NCBI GenBank assembly: GCA_026786325.1
Contig: JAJAYH010000266.1
Location: 1 to 8,797, forward strand
Length of the DNA stretch: 8,797 nt
Origin: Alkalinema sp. CAN_BIN05
GTDB lineage: Bacteria; Cyanobacteriota; Cyanobacteriia; Leptolyngbyales; Leptolyngbyaceae
Reading direction: 5' to 3'
Numbering within the stretch: position 1 is the first letter of the stretch; each line of letters begins with the position of its first letter. This document shows, piece by piece, positions 1 through 5,923 of this stretch. The position numbers were made by a program, and so were the translations under genes. The notes under the pieces were generated by a model. The model was given only the letters and a program-made list of their open reading frames with translations. It ran no database searches and had not been told where the DNA came from.

Positions 1-2030
1 ACGGTTTGACCGCCCCAGTCTTCTGCCAACAAATCGTACTGGGTCAGCTCTTGCTTAACGCGCTCGGGTTGAGCAGCTTCTTTATCAACTTTATTGATGG
101 CGACCACAAGCGGAACGCCTGCCGCTTTCGCATGGCTAATGGCCTCAATGGTTTGGGGCTGCACACCGTCATCGGCAGCAACAACCAAAATCGCAATGTC
201 CGTCACCCGTGCGCCCCGTGCCCGCATTGCCGTGAAGGCTTCGTGACCGGGAGTGTCCAAGAAGACAACTTGCTGCATCACGTTGTTGTGCATGACATCA
301 ACGTGGTACGCACCAATATGCTGGGTAATCCCACCCGCTTCACCCGCCGCGACCTTAGTCTTACGGATGGCATCAAGCAGAGAGGTTTTACCATGGTCAA
401 CGTGTCCCATGATGGTGATGACAGGCGGACGGCGGATGAGGCTGTCGGCATCGCTGAGTTCCACCATCTCGGTGACTTTGATGGCTTCGGACTTCTTCTC
501 CGCCTTATCAACCAAGATTCCCATGTCTTCGCAAACTTGAGTCGCGGTTTTGACATCCAAGGTCTGAGTCACGGTGGCCGCAATTCCCTTCATGAAGAGA
601 TTACGAATAATTTCGGTATCAGAAACAGCCATCATTTGCGACAGTTCTTGCACTGTTACGCTACCTGTAAGGGTAATGATCTCCGGCTTCTCCAACTTGA
701 CCGCATTCTGCTCACGCCGATCGCGGTTGCGGGTAAAGCGATTGCTTCGACCACGTCCGCCAGAGGGAACCACTTTGCTGGTGGGCGTTGGGGCGCTGCT
801 TGTGCTGGTTGTGCTTTTCGGTTTAGCAGGACGGGCCAAGGAAATAGTGACCTGTTCTGCCGAGACGATCGCGTCATCATCGTCAGAGACATCAACATCA
901 TCGTCATCGTCGTCTTCAACCTTAACGGTTCGGCGTTTGCCTTTAGCGGCTGCCGCTTTTGCCTTCTCAGGAAATTCGCTGGTTTCTTCGTCTTCCCAAA
1001 CTTTTTTGCGCGCTTTTGGCGGCGTGGGTTTGGCAATCAACTCGACCGCAGCAGATGGAGCAACGGGGCGACTTGGGCGGCTTTTCAAGCCAACGGGTGC
1101 AGAGGTATCTGCTGAAATCACATCATCATCCATGTCGCTGTCGTCAACAGCCTTAGGACGGCGAAGCTCGACAATTTGAGGACGATTACCCTGGAAACTT
1201 TCGCTAGGGCGACCATCGAGCCGACGTTCACCAGGCGGCTTTCGACTCGGTGCGCCGGGAGCGGCAGGTTTACGAGGTGCGCCACTCGTAACAGGTACAC
1301 CGCCTTCAGCCCCAACAGGTCGCTCAGTTTTCAATACGGGTTTGACACCAGGAGCGCTTGGACGAGGCGGCGCTTGCCGATCGCCACCTTCACGAGGTAC
1401 AACAGACCGAACTTCTTGGGTTCGGGCAGATTCAGGACGAGCTTGGGGCTTCGTTGCAGCCGGAACCGCAGCGGGCTTAGCTTCACGGGGGGTACGGGCA
1501 GGACGGCCTTCGGCTGGAACACTTACAACAGAAACAACCGTCTCAGAACCAGCTTTGGGATTGGGGATTCCTTCCGAGGGCTTACTAATACGCGGTGGCT
1601 TACTGGGCTGGGCTGGTTTGCTCGATTCACTGGGCTTCGCAGGTTCACTTGACTTAGGACCAGAGGCAGCGACTGGAGCCGACACCGTAGCGATCGTCGG
1701 CGGGCTTGACAATTCAGGCCGTTCCAGCTTTTCTTCTGCCCGTTGAACGGGACGGCGAATTTCTAATATTTGCTGTTTCTTCTGGTTACTCAAAGTTGCG
1801 TCATTCCTCGCGTCGTCAGTGGGTGGAGCCGTTTTACGGGGTTGTGCTGCCGGCTTTGAAGCCGAATAGGTTTTAGCAGCGTTGCGAATTGCCGTGGCTT
1901 CTTCTTCGGTAATGCTACTGCTATGGCTTTTCACGACGATTTTAATTTGGTCGCAAATAGCCAGAAGATCACGATTTTCCAGGTCTAATTCCTTGGACAA
2001 TTCATAGATTCTAAGCTTCCCATTATTCAT
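1..2030 (-). CDS. infB: Translation initiation factor IF-2 (N-terminal part, cut by window edge)
   Basis: IF-2 is the GTPase that places fMet-tRNA on the 30S subunit and promotes 50S joining. About 676 codons are present; the rest of the G domain and the later domains lie off the left edge. Residues 1-50 form a first IF2_N module (MNNGKLRIYELSKELDL). Residues about 55-450 are a disordered Pro/Ala/Arg/Lys-rich extension with an acidic run (six Asp, VDVS, four Asp) encoded near 873-914. A second IF2_N module starts near residue 454 (LTGSVTVQEL). The G domain shows G1 GHVDHGKT (542-549), G3 DTPGH (592-596) and G4 NKVD (646-649), all intact. The ATG at 2028-2030 is supported by AAGAGGA 10 nt upstream and by the match to cyanobacterial IF-2 N-termini. 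It is the last gene seen of the rimP-nusA-ylxR-infB cluster. Long antisense open frames across it are composition shadows. The family call is secure. Confidence 0.97.
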   Translation of the reverse strand, partial: MNNGKLRIYELSKELDLENRDLLAICDQIKIVVKSHSSSITEEEATAIRNAAKTYSASKPAAQPRKTAPPTDDARNDATLSNQKKQQILEIRRPVQRAEEKLERPELSSPPTIATVSAPVAASGPKSSEPAKPSESSKPAQPSKPPRISKPSEGIPNPKAGSETVVSVVSVPAEGRPARTPREAKPAAVPAATKPQARPESARTQEVRSVVPREGGDRQAPPRPSAPGVKPVLKTERPVGAEGGVPVTSGAPRKPAAPGAPSRKPPGERRLDGRPSESFQGNRPQIVELRRPKAVDDSDMDDDVISADTSAPVGLKSRPSRPVAPSAAVELIAKPTPPKARKKVWEDEETSEFPEKAKAAAAKGKRRTVKVEDDDDDDVDVSDDDDAIVSAEQVTISLARPAKPKSTTSTSSAPTPTSKVVPSGGRGRSNRFTRNRDRREQNAVKLEKPEIITLTGSVTVQELSQMMAVSDTEIIRNLFMKGIAATVTQTLDVKTATQVCEDMGILVDKAEKKSEAIKVTEMVELSDADSLIRRPPVITIMGHVDHGKTSLLDAIRKTKVAAGEAGGITQHIGAYHVDVMHNNVMQQVVFLDTPGHEAFTAMRARGARVTDIAILVVAADDGVQPQTIEAISHAKAAGVPLVVAINKVDKEAAQPERVKQELTQYDLLAEDWGGQT

Positions 2031-2040
2031 ATTGGCTAAG

Positions 2041-2047
2041 TCCTCTT
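2041..2047 (-). promoter_or_regulatory. Ribosome binding site of infB
   Basis: On the minus strand AAGAGGA stands 10 nt before the infB ATG. It fixes the start that gives the expected MNNGKLRIYEL N-terminus. Confidence 0.6.
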
Positions 2048-2350
2048 GGCAAGGGAGATGGTGTTACATAAGTTATTTCGCCTTCTGTTATTTTGACTAA
2101 AACGACGCGCAAGCAAAGTAAAAATCAAATTCATGATTCTTTTTGACAGGATTAATCTCGGGTGAGATCGATCGCATCTACCTGCACTGAGGCTCTGGAA
2201 AGGAGCACTTCAGGTCATCAAGCAAAAGATTGGTCGGTGAGACAGACGAGAAACCCATAGATTTTTCGCCTGTATCGAGCAGTATACAACACATTGTCTT
2301 GGCGATTTACCCCCGACCATGATGTGACGGGCAGATTGAGGGGGCGAGAA

Positions 2351-2372
2351 CGATCCATAACCGATCCATAAC
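2351..2372. repeat. 11-bp tandem duplication, non-coding
   Basis: CGATCCATAAC occurs twice in perfect tandem (2351-2361 and 2362-2372) between ylxR and infB. The unit length is not a multiple of three, which fits the view that no protein is read through here in either direction. Confidence 0.85.
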
Positions 2373-2404
2373 ATTGGGGATCGATGGCAATCACAAACTG
2401 AAGC

Positions 2405-2665
2405 CTAGATCTCGGATGGGCGAGTCGATAGCGTTTTTTTGAGGGTTTGATACAAATCTTTTGGAACAGCCGTTTTAAGAGCACGACTGAGACGGTCTTT
2501 TTTATCGGCAGCGAGAAGACATTTCTCGGTTTGGCAAATATAAGCCGATCGGCCCATGCCGTGATTGATGGAAATTTCTCGATTATTTAATCGCACCACG
2601 CGCCAAAACTCTGATTTGTCAGCAAGGCGGCGGCAGCTAATGCAACAACGTTGATTGATAGTCAT
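2405..2665 (-). CDS. ylxR: YlxR/RnpM family RNA-binding protein
   Basis: A basic protein of 86 residues, typical for YlxR (DUF448). Members lie between nusA and infB in many bacteria, and the Bacillus protein has been described as an RNase P modulator (RnpM). Family hallmarks are visible: the opening RCCISCRRLADKSEFWRVVR (residues 6-25), then GMGRSAYIC (36-44) with a following EKCL, and a Lys/Arg-rich C-terminal half. Four cysteines (C8, C11, C44, C49) form a CxxC...C....C pattern that might bind a metal; that is inference. The start is the ATG at 2663-2665. Its only Shine-Dalgarno-like sequence, AAGG, is almost touching the ATG, so initiation may be weak or coupled to upstream translation. 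The gap to nusA is 115 bp and carries a strong hairpin. Family assignment is firm; the role in cyanobacteria is not shown by sequence. Confidence 0.92.
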   Translation of the reverse strand: MTINQRCCISCRRLADKSEFWRVVRLNNREISINHGMGRSAYICQTEKCLLAADKKDRLSRALKTAVPKDLYQTLKKTLSTRPSEI

Positions 2666-2722
2666 ACCTTAAATGGTCATAACATTAAAATAGCCATAAC
2701 AATGTTTTTGCGTAGCGTTCAA

Positions 2723-2749
2723 GAGCGTGATCCAACCCCGACCACGCTC
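2723..2749 (-). promoter_or_regulatory. Strong RNA hairpin between nusA and ylxR
   Basis: Read on the transcribed minus strand, arm GAGCGTGGTC, a 7-nt loop GGGGTTG and arm GATCACGCTC form a 10-bp stem with one G-U pair. It lies 31 bp after the nusA stop and 57 bp before the ylxR start. The bases after the stem (TTGAACGCTACGC) are not a U-tract, so this is not a standard intrinsic terminator. A pause, processing or partial attenuation element is possible. Confidence 0.6.
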
Positions 2750-2780
2750 CAGACCAACGATCGGAAGTTAGTCGCAAGAA

Positions 2781-4223
2781 TTAGTCGGGTTCGCCTTCAA
2801 ACGCGTCATCAGACCCATAAGTTAATGTGTCCGCCTCGTCTTGAGCTGCATCAGCGGACACATTATCCGCTGGCGCACCACCATCTAGCTCCGATGTATC
2901 TGGCTCTAACGCATCTGGCTCTAACGCATCAATATAATCCGAATCCAAGTCGGCTGCGATCGCTTCTAGTTGAGGCTCATCTTCATCGTCATAGTCGTCT
3001 TCATCGTCATAATCATCATACTGCTGACGAGACGCTTGCTCGGCTGCACGGGCATCTAGGACAAACCGAATACTTTCATCCTCGGCAGCATAGTCATACT
3101 TGTTAATGTCTTTAATGTCGATTTTCCAGCCCGTCAACCTGGCCGCAAGCCGGACATTTTGACCTTCTTTCCCGATCGCCAAACTCAATTGATCATCCTT
3201 GACCAAAACATGAGCCTGACGGCCTTCTGGATCCATTAAACGTACTTCCACAACCCGAGCCGGACTCAGTGCATTGGAAATGTAAGTTGAGGGATCGGGC
3301 GACCAGCGAATCACATCGATTTTTTCGCCCTTTAGCTCGTTGACCACCGACTGAATCCGCGATCCCCGCGCACCAATACAAGCTCCAACCGGGTCCACAT
3401 CGCGCTCTAAGGTATCAACAGCTATTTTTGTACGCGGTCCCACAAAACGTGATGGCGGATTTGCTTCACGAGCAACTGCGACGATCCTCACTACATCATC
3501 CTGAATTTCAGGCACTTCATTTTCAAACAGATACACCACTAGACCCGCATCTGCACGGGATACTAAGAGCTGGGGGCCACGGTGTGCGCCTTCGCTGACT
3601 TTTTTTAGATAGACCTTGAGCGTTGCGTTAGCCCGATAATTATCATTCGGAAGCTGATCGCGCTTGAGCAATTCTGCTTCTACTTCAGGCTGTCCAAACC
3701 CACTGGTGACGGCCATAATCACAGACTGACGCTCGAAACGCAGGATGCGGGCCTGAAGAATCGCGCCTTCGAGTTCTTGGAATTCTTCTTGGACCAGTTT
3801 GCGCTGCTGGTCTCGCAATTTTTGGGCCAACACTTGCTTCGTCTGAATCGCGGCCATCCGACCAAATTCACTTTGTTCCGGCGTTACATCTACAACGACC
3901 GCATCCCCGGCTTGGGCTTCGACCGCCACTTCTTGGACTTCTTTGAGATCAATTTCGTGATCGGTGCTGGTCACTTCTTCAACAATTGTTTTGGTCGCCA
4001 GAACTCGGAAACCTTCTTCTTCGATGTCAAGTTCTACTTCAAAATGATTGAAATAGTCTTCATCAAAGGATGCGGTTTCTAGATGCTGTGTACGACGGAA
4101 GCGCTCGTACCCTTTCATGAGGGCTTCTCTGAGAGCTTCTTGGACGGCGCTTTTAGGTAAGTTACGATCGCGGCTAATGCTCTCGATCATTTCCTTGAGG
4201 CCGGGAAGAGAAATGCTAGACAT
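2781..4223 (-). CDS. nusA: Transcription termination/antitermination factor NusA
   Basis: NusA binds RNA polymerase and nascent RNA and tunes pausing, intrinsic termination and antitermination. The 480-residue product has the N-terminal RNAP-binding domain (about 1-127), an S1-like segment (about 150-225), KH1 with DPVGACIGARGSRIQ (277-291) and KH2 with LAIGKEGQNVRLAARLTGW (348-366). Both KH GxxG-type loops are intact. In place of the AR repeats of Escherichia coli NusA there is an 83-residue acidic tail (398-480) rich in Asp, Glu and Tyr, including tandem DDYDDE units and a repeated DALEP. The ATG is supported by CGGAGAC, with GGAG 7 nt upstream. It follows rimP after a 116-bp gap and precedes ylxR, the usual bacterial order. 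Autoregulation of this cluster by NusA is known elsewhere; here it is only a possibility. Confidence 0.97.
   Translation of the reverse strand: MSSISLPGLKEMIESISRDRNLPKSAVQEALREALMKGYERFRRTQHLETASFDEDYFNHFEVELDIEEEGFRVLATKTIVEEVTSTDHEIDLKEVQEVAVEAQAGDAVVVDVTPEQSEFGRMAAIQTKQVLAQKLRDQQRKLVQEEFQELEGAILQARILRFERQSVIMAVTSGFGQPEVEAELLKRDQLPNDNYRANATLKVYLKKVSEGAHRGPQLLVSRADAGLVVYLFENEVPEIQDDVVRIVAVAREANPPSRFVGPRTKIAVDTLERDVDPVGACIGARGSRIQSVVNELKGEKIDVIRWSPDPSTYISNALSPARVVEVRLMDPEGRQAHVLVKDDQLSLAIGKEGQNVRLAARLTGWKIDIKDINKYDYAAEDESIRFVLDARAAEQASRQQYDDYDDEDDYDDEDEPQLEAIAADLDSDYIDALEPDALEPDTSELDGGAPADNVSADAAQDEADTLTYGSDDAFEGEPD
2900..2929. repeat. 15-bp tandem duplication in the nusA tail
   Basis: CTGGCTCTAACGCAT is present twice without mismatch (2900-2914, 2915-2929). 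It is in frame and doubles the DALEP motif in the acidic NusA tail. Confidence 0.9.
2956..2963. repeat. Perfect HIP1 octamer core GCGATCGC
   Basis: This is the only complete GCGATCGC in the window. It sits inside the nusA tail. The hexamer CGATCG is far more frequent (see findings). Confidence 0.7.
2980..3015. repeat. 18-bp imperfect tandem repeat in the nusA tail
   Basis: Two 18-bp units (2980-2997 and 2998-3015) match at 16 positions. They encode the repeated DDYDDE acidic block on the minus strand. Confidence 0.75.
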
Positions 4224-4230
4224 TGGATGT

Positions 4231-4234
4231 CTCC
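4231..4234 (-). promoter_or_regulatory. Ribosome binding site of nusA
   Basis: GGAG (within CGGAGAC on the minus strand) stands 7 nt before the nusA ATG and supports that start. Confidence 0.65.
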
Positions 4235-4306
4235 GTTTTATTAAGTTTAAGGATATTGAATTGTCTGAAAAGCTTGGGACGCAAAGCTAGGAGCTGAAGT
4301 CCAATA

Positions 4307-4320
4307 TTGCAAATTTGCAA
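4307..4320. promoter_or_regulatory. 14-bp perfect palindrome in the rimP-nusA gap
   Basis: TTGCAAATTTGCAA is a perfect palindrome with no spacer, 19 bp after the rimP stop on the minus strand. A DNA-binding dimer site fits better than an RNA hairpin because there are no unpaired loop bases. No regulator can be named. Confidence 0.4.
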
Positions 4321-4339
4321 CCCGCTAATTTTGTCGGAA

Positions 4340-4834
4340 CTAATCTTTGTCGGAGGGTTTTTTACGATCGTCAAGCTGAACTCGCTCGACAATAGATCGT
4401 GGTAATTGAACGGTTCGCCCCTTTTGGCTCAGACGAATGAACTCTTCATCTCGGCCAATTAAAGTTCCCACCCATTCACGATGCCCTTCAAAAATTTCGG
4501 TCGCAGTGACCCAAACAAGAAAGCCTCGAAACGAGATATATTCGCGATCGGTACTCAGGGCACGATCGGCTCCCGGACTGGACACCTCCAACACATAGTT
4601 ATCAGGCATCCCGACCGGATTGGGATTTTCCTCATCATCCAAATAGGCTTCGAGCGCACGACTCATCCGAGTACAGTCCTCCATTCCAGTATCTTGAGTC
4701 AGATTACGGATATCGACTCGCAACACCGGGGGATTTTGGTTAGTCCGAAACACCGCCGATACGACTTCTAGTCCTAAGTTGTGAGCAACCGGGGCGGCCA
4801 ATTCGAGGATGTGTGGAACGATCGGATGAGTCAT
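4340..4834 (-). CDS. rimP: Ribosome maturation factor RimP
   Basis: RimP binds the pre-30S particle and helps late small-subunit assembly. From the ATG at 4832-4834 the product has 164 residues, close to the family's usual size. The N-terminal domain shows LELAAPVAHNLGLEVVSAVF (10-29), RVDIRN (39-44) and the helix MEDCTRMSRALEAYLDDE (51-68), then the signature YVLEVSSPGADRAL (80-93). The C-terminal Sm-like barrel follows (about 97-155, FRGFLVWV...). An in-frame GTG at 4880-4882 would add 16 residues (MGNSVPFFCANCDFEL). I prefer the ATG because the family normally starts just before the first helix with a THPIVPHIL-like sequence. Neither start has a clear Shine-Dalgarno sequence. It is the first gene of the nusA-infB cluster and diverges from the sulfurtransferase gene. 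Confidence 0.93.
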   Translation of the reverse strand: MTHPIVPHILELAAPVAHNLGLEVVSAVFRTNQNPPVLRVDIRNLTQDTGMEDCTRMSRALEAYLDDEENPNPVGMPDNYVLEVSSPGADRALSTDREYISFRGFLVWVTATEIFEGHREWVGTLIGRDEEFIRLSQKGRTVQLPRSIVERVQLDDRKKPSDKD

Positions 4835-4886
4835 AAGTTCAAAATCACAATTTGCACAAAAAAAAGGGACGCTATTCCCCACTTAC

Positions 4887-4907
4887 CATGAAATGATAGA
4901 TTTCATG
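4887..4907. promoter_or_regulatory. Inverted repeat upstream of rimP
   Basis: CATGAAAT, a 5-nt loop GATAG and ATTTCATG form perfect 8-bp arms in the rimP/sulfurtransferase divergent region, 52 bp before the rimP ATG. If transcribed with rimP it would make a leader hairpin; as DNA it could be an operator. No U-tract follows on either strand. Confidence 0.5.
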
Positions 4908-4966
4908 AAGTCCGGCGATCGGCAAATGGCAGCCTTTTATTAAAAAACTACCCTTGCTGAAACGCT

Positions 4967-4972
4967 ATTGTA
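4967..4972 (-). promoter_or_regulatory. Possible -10 box for the rimP operon
   Basis: TACAAT on the minus strand lies about 130 bp before the rimP ATG, in the only long gap ahead of this cluster. No good -35 box is found at the usual spacing, so the call is tentative. Confidence 0.22.
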
Positions 4973-4991
4973 ACGGATTCTCGGAATAGAT

Positions 4992-4996
4992 GGGAG
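4992..4996 (+). promoter_or_regulatory. Ribosome binding site of the sulfurtransferase gene
   Basis: GGGAG stands 10 nt before the ATG at 5007 and supports that start. Confidence 0.5.
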
Positions 4997-5006
4997 CCTC
5001 TAGACA

Positions 5007-5912
5007 ATGCAGAACCTAAATCAACCGATCGACCCAACCCCTAATCCACACGACTCAATTAATTTACAAAGCTCAATCGCCAATGCTGCTGTTCATCCGA
5101 TCGTCTCGGCAGACTGGCTAAGGCTTCACCTAGAAGATCCCACTGTTGTCATAGTCGATTGTCGATTTTCTCTGATGGAACCTGCCGCTGGCCGAAAACA
5201 ATACGACATAAGTCACATCCAAGGCGCACATTACCTCGACCTCAACCAAGATTTATCGGAAAGAGTCCAAGCCCACGGCGGTCGGCATCCCTTGCCCGAT
5301 GTCCAGACCTTCAGCTCAAAACTACAGGCCATGGGAATTAATCATGAGACTTGGATAGTACTGTACGACTCCGCCCGTCTGTCCTATGCTGCTAGGGCTT
5401 GGTGGCTATTACGGTATCTCGGCCACGATCGGACCTTGCTTTTGAATGGTGGGTGGCAAGCTTGGACCGGAATGCACTACCCCATCACAAAAGATTCACC
5501 GGAGGCAAAGTCGGGCAACTTCATTCCCGTTGTTCAATCCGACTGGACCGTTGATATTAATGATGTTAAAGCCGCTATGAATACTCCCGGCAGCGTGCTG
5601 ATAGATTCGCGGGAAACAGTCCGGTACCGAGGCGATCGGGAACCCATTGACCCGATCGCTGGCCATATTTCAGGAGCCATCAACTATCCCTGGCAACAGG
5701 TCACAGACGAGCGCGGATATATTAATGCCGAACTCCAAGCCGATCGGTGGGCCAGTCTACAAAACAGCCTAGAAGACAATAGCAAAACCGAAATCATCGT
5801 CTACTGCGGGTCAGGTGTTACCGCTTGCGTCAATCTGCTGTCCCTATCGCTAGCGGGACACCCCGCCAAACTCTACGTCGGCGGCTGGAGCGACTGGTGT
5901 TCTTACCTGTAA
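5007..5912 (+). CDS. Two-domain rhodanese-type sulfurtransferase (TST/3-MST family)
   Basis: The 301-residue protein has the tandem rhodanese layout of thiosulfate and 3-mercaptopyruvate sulfurtransferases, which pass sulfane sulfur through a cysteine persulfide. The N-terminal domain (about 31-160) shows VIVDCRFSL (48-56), GRHPLP (92-97), LYDSARLSYAARAWW (119-133) and NGGW (147-150). It has Asp121 where a catalytic Cys would sit, so it is the inactive half. The C-terminal domain (about 178-301) shows LIDSRETVRYRG, IAGHISGAINYPW (217-229), the active loop YCGSGVTAC with Cys267, and the closing GGWSDW. The CGSGVTA loop resembles 3-mercaptopyruvate sulfurtransferase (SseA) more than the CRKGVTA of classical rhodanese, but substrate cannot be settled from sequence. 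There is no signal peptide, so it is probably cytosolic. About 30 polar residues precede the first domain. It diverges from rimP and converges on the barrel gene with 11 bp between stops. Confidence 0.92.
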   Translation: MQNLNQPIDPTPNPHDSINLQSSIANAAVHPIVSADWLRLHLEDPTVVIVDCRFSLMEPAAGRKQYDISHIQGAHYLDLNQDLSERVQAHGGRHPLPDVQTFSSKLQAMGINHETWIVLYDSARLSYAARAWWLLRYLGHDRTLLLNGGWQAWTGMHYPITKDSPEAKSGNFIPVVQSDWTVDINDVKAAMNTPGSVLIDSRETVRYRGDREPIDPIAGHISGAINYPWQQVTDERGYINAELQADRWASLQNSLEDNSKTEIIVYCGSGVTACVNLLSLSLAGHPAKLYVGGWSDWCSYL

Positions 5913-5923
5913 AGGTTTCGTGT

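Larger units (their letters stand above)
2031..2404 (-). other. ylxR-infB intergenic leader, no convincing gene
   Basis: These 374 bp separate ylxR from infB inside an otherwise co-directional cluster. An 88-codon minus-strand open frame (2218-2484) covers part of it but overlaps the 3' end of ylxR by 80 bp, matches no family I recognise, including the L7Ae-like YlxQ that follows ylxR in some bacteria, and has no clear ribosome binding site. I treat it as non-coding. The stretch contains an 11-bp perfect tandem duplication (2351-2372) and one CGATCG (2169-2174). It could hold an infB promoter or a long 5' leader. I could not identify a convincing -35/-10 pair. Confidence 0.5.

Noticed and set aside
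6..1179. Long plus-strand open frames (369 and 201 codons) opposite infB
   Set aside because: They are antisense shadows of the infB frame, which carries intact IF2_N and GTPase motifs. Their products have no recognisable domains.
1176..1746. Plus-strand open frames opposite the disordered infB region
   Set aside because: Low-complexity antisense of the Pro/Arg/Ala-rich IF-2 extension; no ribosome binding site or domain.
2187..2213. Imperfect hairpin in the ylxR-infB gap
   Set aside because: The stem needs a two-base bulge and a G-T pair on the plus strand; on the transcribed minus strand that pair becomes a mismatch, so it is weak.
2218..2484. 88-codon minus-strand frame between ylxR and infB
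   Set aside because: It overlaps the ylxR 3' end by 80 bp, matches no family I know, is not L7Ae-like and has no clear ribosome binding site.
2651..3106. 151-codon plus-strand frame opposite the nusA tail, rich in His and Leu
   Set aside because: Composition artefact of the antisense of the acidic Asp/Glu repeats in nusA.
4880..4882. GTG as the rimP start (16 more residues)
   Set aside because: The added residues are not typical of RimP and no Shine-Dalgarno sequence supports them; the ATG at 4832-4834 gives a family-like N-terminus.
4883..4906. Seven-codon minus-strand upstream frame (MKSIISW) ahead of rimP
   Set aside because: It arises from the inverted repeat itself, with no convincing ribosome binding site. 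It could be looked at again if the repeat is shown to be in the transcript.
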